DNA of 64,000 nucleotides from an uncultured Verrucomicrobia subdivision 3 bacterium (GCA_903878805.1 CAIRJF010000029.1:1-64000), one strand, 5' to 3'; positions 8,610 through 17,559 are shown, counted from the first letter of the stretch. Made by a program: numbers and translations. The notes: generated from the letters alone by a model not told the origin.

Positions 8610-9604
8610 ATGACTAATCGTCCATTTGGTGCGACTGTCCGTGATTTTTCAAAAACCACAGCAGCGCGCGAATTTCTAAAATCAAAATTTAGGTTTGACG
8701 CAATACCTCGCCGAATCTTTCGCCAATAGAGACTGATGTAAATATTCCACCAAATCTTTTGGGTGCGACGTTTGATTATCTCTTGTTGCTTTTGATTGAG
8801 CGTTGCAATCCCGACTTTGTTTTTCAAGTGTCATTCAGTGACAAGTTTAAGGATGGCCGTTCTAAATTAGGACGGGCACTGAAAGATTATTTTCAAACTG
8901 GAACATTGAGCGATTTGCTTGTTGATGAACTGATTTCGTATGGCGAAGCACACCAAAAGTCATTTCAAAAACCTCTTCAGCGGAATAAGCTTATAATTTC
9001 TGATTCTTTGCGAAGTGAACTTCGGCGAATGCATCAACTAGCTGCAAAAATTGACTGGCATGTCAAAGGGTCGTTTCACCAAGTGTGGTTGACAGGCGGT
9101 CACTTTATGAATGCAAGGCCAGATCTGATTTTGGATAACAGGTTACTTGAAGTAAAAGCGGTAAAAGACGCAAAGCATCACGATGAATATTTAGCTCAAC
9201 TTTTTAGTTACTATTTGATGTCTCCGTCTTCGCTAGAGCGGCATTTAATGTCTATTGATAATCTCGATGAGGTTGGACTTTATTATGCGAGGCACGGAGC
9301 GCTGATAAACTGCAAGATTACAGACGCTGTTCGCTTTCCATTGGCACATCTGAAAAGAATCGACTTTGATTTTCAGGTGGAATTCCAATATTGGCGAGGT
9401 GGAGTTCATCCCTTACAAACAAATCTTCAATTGTCGACCAAGGAACTTGAACAGAGGCGCTGGATGTTATTTAACGAAGCTCTTTCAAACGTCCGCCCGA
9501 AACCAGATTGGCTTAAAAAGGCGCTAGAGAAGCGTTTTAGAGTAACCAAACAAGGATTCGTTCCACGGCAAATTAAAATACCAATGGATTTTTTAATCGG
9601 CTGA
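8610..9604 (+). pseudogene. PD-(D/E)XK-like nuclease family gene with frameshift near its start
   Basis: An ATG at 8610 opens a frame reading MTNRPFGATVRDFSKTTAAR that stops at about 8727. The continuation lies in another frame from about 8708 (PNLSPIETDVNIPPNLLGAT...) and runs to 9604. The two pieces read as one protein if one base was lost near 8708-8712. The longer part has RPDLILDNRLLEVKAVK followed by a glutamine (EYLAQLFSYY), the D-(E)xK-Q layout of the PD-(D/E)XK fold. A later TTG at 8759 could express a shortened form. The gene is AT-rich and starts three bases after the eboF-like stop. I cannot tell a real mutation from a sequencing error. Restriction, repair or other DNA-linked roles are all possible. 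Confidence 0.6.
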
Positions 9605-9630
9605 TTTTATTTCTTGCGAGAAATTTGATT

Positions 9631-12237
9631 TTACCCGCCCATCTGGCCGCGCGTGACGCCGAGTTGATTGAATAATTTCAGTTCGCGCCAGAGCTGCGTG
9701 CCGGAAATTTCGCCGCGCAGCAACTGCCTATATTTCGTGATGGTGCGGACGACTTCATCGGGATTTTCATTCAGAAATTCCACGCGAAAATTACGGACGC
9801 CGAGCGCGAGGAGCCGTTCCACAAATTCCGCGCCGGTCTGCGCCTGCGAATTGAAGACGGTGTTGCGGCAGCCGGCATCGGCCTTGAGCGGATGCTCCGC
9901 GCCCACGCGGTCGCGCAGGCGCACGTCATGCGTGTCGCACGGGCGGCCGCAGTCGCGATAATCCTTGCCGCTGGAAAGAAACGCGCAGAACACGCAATGC
10001 TCCATGTGAAACATCGGCATGTGCTGATGGATCGTGACCTCAAACCAGTCCGGCGGCGCGGCGGACAACAAGGCGTCGAGCTGCACTACATTCAAATCGT
10101 AGCTGGCGGTGACGCGTTCGAGGCCGAAATGATTTTTTAAATAATCCGCCGTGATGCGGTTGGCCACGTTGAGCGAAAAATCCCCGACGCGACGCGTGTC
10201 CGCAAAAAATTTCAGGTGGTCGTAATTGCGGACGAGATAGCCGTCGGCATTGCAGGAACGAACCTGATTCAAAATCCATTCTTCGCCCATCTTGGTGATG
10301 CGCGGCGGCGCGGCGAAAATGCTCGGACGCGCAGAACCCGGCGCACCAACTGCGCAACCGTAAGCCGTGTGAAATGTGGTCACAGCTTCGCGATATTTTT
10401 TGGGATCTTCAAACTCGCAATAAACCGTCTGCACGCCGCATTTCAGCGCGGCTTCCAGTTGCGCGAGGTTGCGGACAAGGACAATCAATTGCGGATCAGC
10501 TTTGCCACCGAGACGCAGAGACGCAGAGGATTCAGAAATTGAAATAGCCGAGCTCTGTGCCTCTGTGCCTCTGTGGCTATTGATTTGCCAGCGCTTCGGC
10601 TGTGCGCGAAGATTTTCCAACTCGCTGACGAACTCGCGGCGCAGGCGGTTCAGTTCGCTGACGGCAACCATCACTTCGCCGGACAAATTATTTTTTAATT
10701 CGCCAAGTTTGAACGGCGTGCCGCCGAGGCGACCGAGTTGTTCCCGCAATTTTTCTTCGGTGAGCGGAACTTTTTCCGCCTTCGCCAGCGGCATCGTGGA
10801 TTCCACTTTCGCGACGTGACCTTTTTCGTCGCGCGCGATGAGCGTCAGCGGTTTGCCGACGAGACCGTGAACTTCAATTTGAATTGGGCGCTGAAATTTT
10901 GGCGCGTCGCCGGCGAAACTTTGGCGCAGCCGCTTGTCGAGTTCGGGATCGTTGGTTTTCCAAATTTTATCACCAACGTGGACGCGCAAAAAATCAATGC
11001 TGCCATAGCCGAAACGCAGTTCGGTCAATTTCTCGCCGGGAATTTTGAAACGTGGTTCCTGAATTTCGTAAATGCGACCGCCTTCTTCTTTTTCATCCGG
11101 CTTGCCCGCGTCAAAAACAATTCCGTCGCCGAGTTTGACCGGCGCGGCGAGATTTACAATCACGCCGTCGCGAACGATTTTTTTTACTTCGCCAAGAAAG
11201 ACACCACGCTTTTTACCGAAACGGGCGTGAACAAGTTTTTGATTGTCGTTGCCGCCGAACCAGCCGGTGAACAAGCCGCGCGAGAAGGACATTTCCAAGT
11301 CGTAACGGTCGCTTGGTGGAACCGCAGCGGCCTGTCCTTCGGCAATCTTGTTCAACGCCGCGCGATAGACGCGCGTGATGCTGGCGACGTATTCCGGCGA
11401 TTTGAGACGACCTTCGATTTTTAGCGAAGCAACACCAGCGCGCACGAGTTCCGGCAAAACTTCGAGGCCGGACAAATCTTGCGGGCTTAACAAATACCGT
11501 TTGTCGCCGAGAGGAACTTGCGCGCCGTCGGAAATTAGATCGTAAGGCATCCGGCACGCCTGCGCACACTCACCACGATTCGCCGAGCGGCCACCAAGCG
11601 ATTCGCTCGTCAAACATTGGCCGGAATACGCGACGCACAACGCGCCGTGGACAAAAACTTCCAAGGGAAGTTGCCGGTTGAAAGTTGAAGGTTGAAGGTT
11701 CGTCGCAGTTTGTGCCGCGTTTATTTTTTCAATCTCCGCAATCGAACATTCGCGCGCGAGGACGGCGAGATTGCAGCCGAGGTCGCGCGCGAACTCCACG
11801 CCGGCGGCGCTGGAAATCGTCATTTGCGTCGAGGCGTGGATGGGAAAATCGGGCGAGAGTTCGCGAATCAATTTACAAATGCCGACATCTTGAACGATGG
11901 CTGCATCCACGCCGGCGGCGATGATCGCGCGCAGATAATTTTCCGCGTCCGCTATTTCATTCTGAAAAACGAGTGTGTTGAAAGTAACGTAACCTTTGAC
12001 GCCGCGCCGGTGGAGAAATTCCATCAGCTTTGGCAAATCGGCTTCAGTGAAATTATGCGCCCGCATCCGCGCATTAAATTTATCAAGACCGAAATAAATC
12101 GAGTCCGCACCATTTTCCACGGCGGCCTTGGCGCATTCCCAATCGCCGGCGGGCGCAAGAAGCTCGGGCAATTTCAAATCTGATTTTTCAGATTTGAAAT
12201 TGCTGGCGGCGGAGTTGGCGGGTGCGGCAACGGTCAT
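9631..12237 (-). CDS. Duplicated U32-family protein (RlhA/UbiU-type), repeat-invaded
   Basis: 868 residues. The first half is a canonical U32 domain (ELLAPAGDWECAKAAVENGA; EVFVHGALC followed by the cysteine series GQC, GEC, QAC). Such four-cysteine sets bind an Fe-S cluster in UbiU/UbiV and RlhA-type hydroxylases. A DUF3656-like middle follows. From about residue 575 a second barrel-like unit begins (LIVLVRNLAQLEAALKCGV) with its own cysteine set HMEHCVFC and DCGRPC plus DAGC. Family members hydroxylate 23S rRNA or tRNA, or act in quinone synthesis; the substrate here is unknown. Three repeats lie in frame: a hairpin at the N-terminus (SNFKSEKSDLK), a GTTGAAG tract (NLQPSTFNRQL) and a larger palindrome (SHRGTEAQ...LRLGGKA). 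Sequenced relatives should lack these. It is transcribed divergently from lpxA. Confidence 0.88.
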   Translation of the reverse strand: MTVAAPANSAASNFKSEKSDLKLPELLAPAGDWECAKAAVENGADSIYFGLDKFNARMRAHNFTEADLPKLMEFLHRRGVKGYVTFNTLVFQNEIADAENYLRAIIAAGVDAAIVQDVGICKLIRELSPDFPIHASTQMTISSAAGVEFARDLGCNLAVLARECSIAEIEKINAAQTATNLQPSTFNRQLPLEVFVHGALCVAYSGQCLTSESLGGRSANRGECAQACRMPYDLISDGAQVPLGDKRYLLSPQDLSGLEVLPELVRAGVASLKIEGRLKSPEYVASITRVYRAALNKIAEGQAAAVPPSDRYDLEMSFSRGLFTGWFGGNDNQKLVHARFGKKRGVFLGEVKKIVRDGVIVNLAAPVKLGDGIVFDAGKPDEKEEGGRIYEIQEPRFKIPGEKLTELRFGYGSIDFLRVHVGDKIWKTNDPELDKRLRQSFAGDAPKFQRPIQIEVHGLVGKPLTLIARDEKGHVAKVESTMPLAKAEKVPLTEEKLREQLGRLGGTPFKLGELKNNLSGEVMVAVSELNRLRREFVSELENLRAQPKRWQINSHRGTEAQSSAISISESSASLRLGGKADPQLIVLVRNLAQLEAALKCGVQTVYCEFEDPKKYREAVTTFHTAYGCAVGAPGSARPSIFAAPPRITKMGEEWILNQVRSCNADGYLVRNYDHLKFFADTRRVGDFSLNVANRITADYLKNHFGLERVTASYDLNVVQLDALLSAAPPDWFEVTIHQHMPMFHMEHCVFCAFLSSGKDYRDCGRPCDTHDVRLRDRVGAEHPLKADAGCRNTVFNSQAQTGAEFVERLLALGVRNFRVEFLNENPDEVVRTITKYRQLLRGEISGTQLWRELKLFNQLGVTRGQMGG
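10502..10579. repeat. CACAGAG-type palindromic repeat in frame inside U32 gene
   Basis: Inverted arms 10502-10528 and 10553-10579 match at 21 of 27 positions and are built from CACAGAGGC/GCAGAGAC units. The element is 78 bases, exactly 26 codons, and codes for SHRGTEAQ... on the minus strand between the DUF3656-like and second-half regions. The same repeat family lies between nuoG and nuoH at 35275-35380. Confidence 0.85.
11676..11700. repeat. GTTGAAG short tandem repeat inside U32 gene
   Basis: Three to four copies of a 7-base unit (GGTTGAAA, GTTGAAG, GTTGAAG, GTT). It encodes NLQPSTFNRQL just before the conserved LEVFVHGALC. It is in frame and low in complexity, and is likely an insertion or expansion in a surface loop. 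Confidence 0.7.
12168..12203. repeat. Perfect 16-base palindrome in the 5' end of the U32 gene
   Basis: The arms GCAATTTCAAATCTGA and its exact complement flank a four-base TTTT loop. It lies about 35 bases inside the coding start and encodes SNFKSEKSDLK. As RNA it would form a strong hairpin close to the translation start, so it may affect expression. Alternatively the true start may lie after it, since the conserved domain begins at LPELLAPAGDW. Confidence 0.85.
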
Positions 12238-12348
12238 TGCAATTTGAATTTAACCATTAACATGCGAGGGCACAAAGCATCTTCGCGCGTCGGCCATTTC
12301 AAAAAACCATTTTCATCCGCAGACTTCTATGTTTAGCTGTGGCTGAAA

Positions 12349-13143
12349 ATGATTCATCCCACGGCCAGCATTCATCCGTTAGCGAAGCTCGGCGCGAACA
12401 TCCGCGTCGGCGCGTTTGCAGTGATTGACGCGGGCGTGGAACTTGGCGCAGATTGCGTGGTCGGGCCGCACGTCTATTTGACGGGCGCGACAAAAATCGG
12501 CAGCGGAAATAAATTTCACGCGGGCTGCGTCATCGGCGACGCACCGCAGGATCTAAAATACAAAGATGAGCCAACGTCTGTAAACATTGGTGATAATAAT
12601 GTTTTCCGCGAACACGTCACGGTGCATCGTTCCAATAAAATGGCCGAGGCGACGGTAATTGGTTCAAATAATTTGTTCATGGCGAGCGCGCATGTCGCGC
12701 ATAATTGCGTGGTTGGAAATCATGTCATTCTCGCGAATGGCGCGCTGCTTGGTGGGCACGCGACGGTGCAAGATCGTGCGTTTATCTCGGGCAACTGTCT
12801 TGTGCATCAATTCACGCGTGTCGGCACATTGGCTATCATGCAAGGGGGTTCGGCGGTCAGCAAAGACCTGCCGCCTTTCACTGTGGCGCGCGGGGACAAC
12901 CGAATTTGCGGCCTGAATTCGATCGGATTGCGCCGCGCTGGATTTTCGGCCGCGGAGAGACTGGAGTTGAAAAAGCTGTATCTTGCGATTTTTCGCAGTG
13001 GAAAATTATTTCGTTCCGCCATAACGGATGCGGAGAAAAATTTTAACAGTGCTGGTGCAAAAATAATGCTAGACTTTATTGTCGCCGCCAAGCGTGGCGT
13101 GTGTGCCGATACGAATGCGGGCGGCGGCTTCGAACACGAATGA
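12349..13143 (+). CDS. lpxA: Acyl-[ACP]-UDP-N-acetylglucosamine O-acyltransferase LpxA
   Basis: First committed enzyme of lipid A synthesis, transferring a hydroxyacyl chain from acyl carrier protein to UDP-GlcNAc in the cytoplasm. The 264 residues begin MIHPTASIHPLAKLGANIRV and show the left-handed beta-helix hexapeptide pattern. GDAPQDLKY, the catalytic histidine segment ASAHVAHNCVVGNH, GGHATVQDRAFISG, VHQFTRVGTLAIMQGG and GLNSIGLRRAGFS are all typical. The C-terminal helical domain is present. Its last bases overlap the start of the next gene (ATGA). Presence of LpxA implies a lipopolysaccharide outer membrane. Confidence 0.96.
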   Translation: MIHPTASIHPLAKLGANIRVGAFAVIDAGVELGADCVVGPHVYLTGATKIGSGNKFHAGCVIGDAPQDLKYKDEPTSVNIGDNNVFREHVTVHRSNKMAEATVIGSNNLFMASAHVAHNCVVGNHVILANGALLGGHATVQDRAFISGNCLVHQFTRVGTLAIMQGGSAVSKDLPPFTVARGDNRICGLNSIGLRRAGFSAAERLELKKLYLAIFRSGKLFRSAITDAEKNFNSAGAKIMLDFIVAAKRGVCADTNAGGGFEHE

Positions 13144-13442
13144 TCGCTTTGCCGGAATATAAAGTAATGGGCGAAGACGGACACGAATACGGTCCCGTCT
13201 CGGCCAACCAAATCCGCTTGTGGATTGCTGAACAGCGATTAGAAAAAAAATCGCCCGTAAAGACGAGCGAATCGAGCGATTGGGTGTTTCTTGGATCATT
13301 GCCAGAGTTCACGAATGAATTTCAAACTTCTTCCACACCGCAAGAAGTAAGACAAAAATCACAGACGACCGTATTCGTGATGATTGTTTTGTTAATTGCA
13401 GCAATAATTATTATATCGTTAAATAAATTTAAATTACCCTAA
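13140..13442 (+). CDS. GYF_2 domain small membrane protein
   Basis: 100 residues from the ATG that overlaps the lpxA stop. Residues 5-55 form a GYF_2 (DUF4339) domain: YKVMGEDGHEYGPVSANQIR, then LWIAEQRLEKKSPV and SSDWVFLGSLPEF. One transmembrane helix (TTVFVMIVLLIAAIIIISL) ends the protein, leaving the GYF_2 domain probably cytoplasmic. GYF_2 domains are thought to bind proline-rich or membrane partners. It is followed two bases later by a second GYF_2 protein, so the two are probably one operon and may be duplicates. Confidence 0.8.
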   Translation: MIALPEYKVMGEDGHEYGPVSANQIRLWIAEQRLEKKSPVKTSESSDWVFLGSLPEFTNEFQTSSTPQEVRQKSQTTVFVMIVLLIAAIIIISLNKFKLP

Positions 13443-13444
13443 AA

Positions 13445-13936
13445 ATGTATAAAATCATTGGCAATGATGGCAAATCATACGGTCCGGCTACCGCAGCACA
13501 AATCATGGAGTGGATTGCAGAGGGTCGCGTCGAAAGTCGGACAGCAGTCCTCTATGAAGGCTCGACTGAATGGACATTTCTGGGCCTGCTACCGGAATTT
13601 GCATCAAAATTTTCCGGTGGACCCCCAATAATTGCACCAAACAAAATTGGGGCAATGTCTGCCCGCAGCACCAACAGCTTTGCAAATGCTGGTTTAATTT
13701 GCGGAATCGTTTCTTGCATATGTTGTTGTGGTTGTCCGTTCAACATTCTCGGTTTGATTTTCTCAATTATTGCTCTAGCCCAAATAAATACTCAAGTGGA
13801 AAAGCAAGATGGCTGGGGGATAGCGACGATTGGCTTAATTTGCTCTGCAGCCAGTTTAGTTTTTAGCTTTGGCCTGTGGTTTTTTGAAATTTTAAATTCA
13901 CCTGCTAACATAATTTTACACTTAAGTTCATTTTGA
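13445..13936 (+). CDS. GYF_2 plus DUF4190-type membrane protein
   Basis: 163 residues. The N-terminal GYF_2 domain (YKIIGNDGKSYGPATAAQIM, TEWTFLGLLPEF) parallels the previous protein. The C-terminal part has two hydrophobic segments (GLICGIVSCICCCGCPFNIL and GIATIGLICSAASLVFSFGL) separated by a short loop with IALAQI, the pattern of DUF4190 small membrane domains. Base composition is AT-rich compared with lpxA. It is immediately followed, with no gap, by the DUF2752 gene. Function is unknown; this neighbourhood of GYF_2, DUF4190 and DUF2752 suggests a membrane-associated set. Confidence 0.8.
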   Translation: MYKIIGNDGKSYGPATAAQIMEWIAEGRVESRTAVLYEGSTEWTFLGLLPEFASKFSGGPPIIAPNKIGAMSARSTNSFANAGLICGIVSCICCCGCPFNILGLIFSIIALAQINTQVEKQDGWGIATIGLICSAASLVFSFGLWFFEILNSPANIILHLSSF

Positions 13937-14356
13937 ATGAATGTTATACCTCCAAAAATAAAACACACAAAATCTAGATTACCAAGCGCTTTTTTAATTG
14001 GAGTAATTTTAGTCATTGCAGGTCTGATTTATCTTTTTGATCCGACGAAGAACAGCTTTTACCCAGAGTGTCAATTTCACCGACTTACAGGTTTGAATTG
14101 CCCAAGTTGTGGTGCGACGCGCGCAATCTTTGCCCTTCTCCATTGGAAAATTATTGCTGCACTACATGACAATGCTTTATTTGTAATAACTATAATTTTA
14201 ATGATATTTCGTGCCATTTATTTGTTTTGTGTGGCTAACCGAATCGAAATAATGCAGAAATTTGTTTCAGTGAATGCTTTTCGATGGTTTGCAATCGTTG
14301 CAGTAATTTTTACAGTTTTAAGAAATTTGCCGGCATTAAGTTTTTTGTCACCCTAA
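13937..14356 (+). CDS. DUF2752 membrane protein
   Basis: 139 residues with three hydrophobic segments. The diagnostic DUF2752 core is FYPECQFHRLTGLNCPSCG followed by ATRAIFALLHWKIIAALHDN. The conserved cysteine pair and the arginine suggest a metal or redox site near the membrane face, but no function is known for the family. It starts directly after the preceding stop codon. The coding sequence is AT-rich, like mnmG that follows. Confidence 0.8.
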   Translation: MNVIPPKIKHTKSRLPSAFLIGVILVIAGLIYLFDPTKNSFYPECQFHRLTGLNCPSCGATRAIFALLHWKIIAALHDNALFVITIILMIFRAIYLFCVANRIEIMQKFVSVNAFRWFAIVAVIFTVLRNLPALSFLSP

Positions 14357-14393
14357 TCGTCTTTAGTCCAAATTTTATTTCAAGATAAATCAA

Positions 14394-16319
14394 ATGTTCA
14401 CTTATCCTAAAAAATATGACGTGATTGTAATTGGTGCAGGTCATGCTGGAGTTGAAGCAGCACTGGCTGCCGCTAGGATGGGATGTGAAACATTATTATT
14501 AACTATAAATGTAGATACAATAGGCCAAATGTCATGCAATCCAGCAATTGGAGGCTTAGCCAAAGGGCATCTAGTAAGAGAAATTGACGCGCTTGGCGGT
14601 GAAATGGGCAAAGTTACGGATATGTGTGGGATTCAGTATCGAATGTTAAACCGGAAAAGAGGCCCTTCGGTTTGGGCTCCAAGAGCACAATGCGACAAAA
14701 AAGCATACCAAAATAGGCTAAAATGGATTTGCGAGTCTCAATTTAACTTGGATGTAAAACAAGGCCAGTCTGTAAAAATAATTGAAAAAAACAACATCGC
14801 CTGCGGTGTTGAAACAATTTTAGGTGTAAAATATCTCGGCACAGCGATTATTATTACGACTGGAACATTTTTGCGAGGGTTAATGCATATCGGCTCTAAT
14901 CAGCAGTCTGGTGGCAGAGCTGGAGACGCTGCATCGATGAGTTTATCATCTTCATTACAAGAGATAGGGATTAAATTGGGCCGATTGAAAACCGGAACAC
15001 CGCCAAGGCTGTTAAAAAAATCAATCGATTTTAAAAAAACGCAAATCCAATCAGGAGAAGAACCGGTTCCATATTTCACATATTGGAAAGATGATTTGTT
15101 CCACATGGAACAACCCATATCAAGCATAGTCAATAAGAAAAATAGGCAAAAATCTGAATCAAAATATCCGCCCAGTTCTACACTTGCTAGAATAAATGGC
15201 CAATTGGAATGCCATATTACGTTTACAACTGGCAAAACAGCGGAAATAATCAAGAAAAATTTGCACAAGTCACCGATGTATTCTGGTATAATTGAAGGTA
15301 TTGGTCCAAGATATTGTCCTTCGATAGAAGATAAAATCGTCAAATTTTCTGACAAAGAGCGTCATCAGATTTTTCTTGAGCCTGAGGGAATTGAAACGGA
15401 TGAAATTTACGTAAATGGATTTTCAACCAGTTTGCCTTATGAAGTGCAAATCGAAATGGTGCAATCTATTATCGGCTGTGAAAACGCTGAAATAATGCGT
15501 CCTGCTTATGCCGTTGAGTATGATTTTGCGTTTCCAACCCAGTTATACCCTTCTCTTGAAACGAAGGTATGCAAAAACTTATACCTTGCAGGTCAAATAA
15601 ATGGAACGTCTGGATATGAGGAGGCTGGGGCGCAAGGTATAATGGCTGGCATAAACGCCGCTAGACGTGTTCAAAATAAAAATCCAATAATTTTAGGTAG
15701 AGACCAAGCTTACATCGGTGTTTTGATTGACGATCTTGTTACAAAAGGAACTACAGAACCATATCGGATGTTTACGTCACGGGCAGAATATAGGCTATTG
15801 TTGCGACAGGATAACGCAGATTTAAGATTGTCTAAAATAGGCTATGAAGTCGGACTTCTTCCAAGTCGCAACTTTCTGAATTTTTCCCAAAAAGAATTAT
15901 TGATAAATCAGGAGATTAAGCGTTTGTGCTCAAATTATACAAATGGAAATTCACTCGCAAAAATTTTGTCCAGACCTGAATTTTCATATGATGATTTGCC
16001 CAATAAAGACACCTCATTAAGCGAAGAGGTGGTCAGGCAGGTAGAGGTTCTTATTAAATATAACGGCTATATAAATCGGCAGGAGATTGAAGTAAACCGG
16101 GTAAAAAATTTAGATGACAAGATTATACCAGAAAAATTTAATTTTGAAACTGTCCCAAGCCTGCGAATCGAGGCCCGTCAAAAATTGGCGAAAATTCGCC
16201 CTCGAACAATCGGACAAGCTAGCCGCATTTCAGGCGTTTCACCTGCCGACATTAGCATTTTACTTATTTGGCTCAAACGCGGTGCAGAAAAACACGCTGA
16301 AAATTCCTGCGATGGTTAA
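14394..16319 (+). CDS. mnmG: tRNA uridine-34 modification enzyme MnmG (GidA)
   Basis: Flavoprotein that with MnmE places carboxymethylaminomethyl groups on wobble uridine of several tRNAs. 641 residues, normal length. FAD-binding VIVIGAGHAGVEAALAAARM, then CNPAIGGLAKGHLVREIDAL, MLNRKRGPSVWAPRAQCDK, IGPRYCPSIEDKI, LAGQINGTSGYEEAGAQG, and the C-terminal tRNA-binding region ending QASRISGVSPADISILLIWL. Base composition is clearly AT-rich (roughly a third to 40 percent GC by eye) with many AAA, AAT and ATA codons, while pdxA next door and lpxA upstream are GC-rich. mnmE is not adjacent. This suggests replacement of the native gene by transfer, though the protein itself is ordinary. Confidence 0.96.
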   Translation: MFTYPKKYDVIVIGAGHAGVEAALAAARMGCETLLLTINVDTIGQMSCNPAIGGLAKGHLVREIDALGGEMGKVTDMCGIQYRMLNRKRGPSVWAPRAQCDKKAYQNRLKWICESQFNLDVKQGQSVKIIEKNNIACGVETILGVKYLGTAIIITTGTFLRGLMHIGSNQQSGGRAGDAASMSLSSSLQEIGIKLGRLKTGTPPRLLKKSIDFKKTQIQSGEEPVPYFTYWKDDLFHMEQPISSIVNKKNRQKSESKYPPSSTLARINGQLECHITFTTGKTAEIIKKNLHKSPMYSGIIEGIGPRYCPSIEDKIVKFSDKERHQIFLEPEGIETDEIYVNGFSTSLPYEVQIEMVQSIIGCENAEIMRPAYAVEYDFAFPTQLYPSLETKVCKNLYLAGQINGTSGYEEAGAQGIMAGINAARRVQNKNPIILGRDQAYIGVLIDDLVTKGTTEPYRMFTSRAEYRLLLRQDNADLRLSKIGYEVGLLPSRNFLNFSQKELLINQEIKRLCSNYTNGNSLAKILSRPEFSYDDLPNKDTSLSEEVVRQVEVLIKYNGYINRQEIEVNRVKNLDDKIIPEKFNFETVPSLRIEARQKLAKIRPRTIGQASRISGVSPADISILLIWLKRGAEKHAENSCDG

Positions 16320-16495
16320 GAAGAAAAAATATTAATTGATTAAAATTTAAGCAATTCTAATAATTGGTCTTATAGTTTATTTTCTAAATTTGATTTAAGG
16401 GTGGTTCTCCTGCGTAATTATATGGGCTTTGAGCAACCAAGCACATTGTCCGCATTTCTATGTAGTTAGCCGATTATAAAAGCAACACGTCCCAA

Positions 16496-17539
16496 TTATT
16501 GGGATAAGCCCCTGTTTTTTGCCAATTGCTTGGCTAGGCGTATCGCGGCAATCATGCTACTGGGATTTGCAATTCCTTTTCCGGCAATATCGTAGGCTGT
16601 GCCATGATCAGGCGAGGTGCGTATGAAAGGCATACCTAGCGTCCAATTCACGCCGTTGTCAAACGCGACGGCTTTTAGCGGCGCGAGACCCTGGTCATGA
16701 TACATCGCGACGACGGCGTCGAAATCTCCCTTGAGCGCGTAGTGAAAAACCGTATCACCGCTCAGCGGGCCGATCGCGTCAAAACCATTTTTCTGTGCGG
16801 CCAAAACGGTGGGTGTAATCGTCGTAATTTCCTCGTCACCAAATTCTCCGCCTTCGCCTGCGTGCGGATTCAGGCCGGCGACGGCGATTCTGGCTCGCTT
16901 CAGGCCTAGATCACGGCAGGATTGCGCTGCGAGTTCGATGGCGAGCATGATTTTTTCCGCCGTCAATTTTTCCGGGACGGTCTTGATGGCAATATGGACG
17001 GTGGCGAGCGCGACGCGCAGCCAGCGTCCGCGCTCATCGGTGCCGAGCAGCATCATCGCGGTGCGTTTGGTTTGCGCGAGTTCAGATAGAAATTCCGTCT
17101 GTCCAATAAACTTGTGGCCGGCGCGAATGATGGCTTCCTTGTTGACCGGCGCGGTGACGAGTGCATCAAGTTCGCCGCGCATACAGCGTTTGCCACCGTC
17201 ATGCAGCGCGGCAATGGCGGCGTGGGCGGCGAGCGGTGAACCGGCGGGCAGTTGGTCTGGCAGCGCTGTGGCCAATGGATTGATGATGAAAAACCGGTCG
17301 TCGTCGGCGTAATCGGAAAATTTTTTCAGCGGCAAATTGAGGCCCAGCCAGCTATTCAGCCTGCGGATATAATTTTCGTCCCCGACCAAAAAGTATTTGC
17401 TGGCATCCATCGGCGCTTCGGCGGCGAGCGCCTTGAGCGTGACTTCGGGGCCGACGCCAGTGGCGTCACCGAGGGCGATGCCGATGAAATTACGGACTGG
17501 AAACAACGAGTTGCGAATTGGCTTTTCCACAGGATTCAA
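16496..17539 (-). CDS. pdxA: 4-hydroxythreonine-4-phosphate dehydrogenase PdxA
   Basis: NAD-dependent enzyme of pyridoxal phosphate synthesis (DXP-dependent route). 347 residues. GIALGDATGVGPEVTLKAL near the N-terminus, GHKFIGQTEFLSEL with a metal-binding histidine, AVAGLNPHAGEGG, and the catalytic/metal segment MYHDQGLAPLKAVAFDNGV followed by RTSPDHGTAYDIAGKG. It lies 21 bases downstream of the SurA-like gene on the same strand. The surA-pdxA order also occurs in E. coli, supporting both assignments. It converges with mnmG across a 176-base AT-rich spacer with no clear terminator. Confidence 0.96.
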   Translation of the reverse strand: MNPVEKPIRNSLFPVRNFIGIALGDATGVGPEVTLKALAAEAPMDASKYFLVGDENYIRRLNSWLGLNLPLKKFSDYADDDRFFIINPLATALPDQLPAGSPLAAHAAIAALHDGGKRCMRGELDALVTAPVNKEAIIRAGHKFIGQTEFLSELAQTKRTAMMLLGTDERGRWLRVALATVHIAIKTVPEKLTAEKIMLAIELAAQSCRDLGLKRARIAVAGLNPHAGEGGEFGDEEITTITPTVLAAQKNGFDAIGPLSGDTVFHYALKGDFDAVVAMYHDQGLAPLKAVAFDNGVNWTLGMPFIRTSPDHGTAYDIAGKGIANPSSMIAAIRLAKQLAKNRGLSQ

Positions 17540-17559
17540 CTCATTCGCCCACGCAATTT

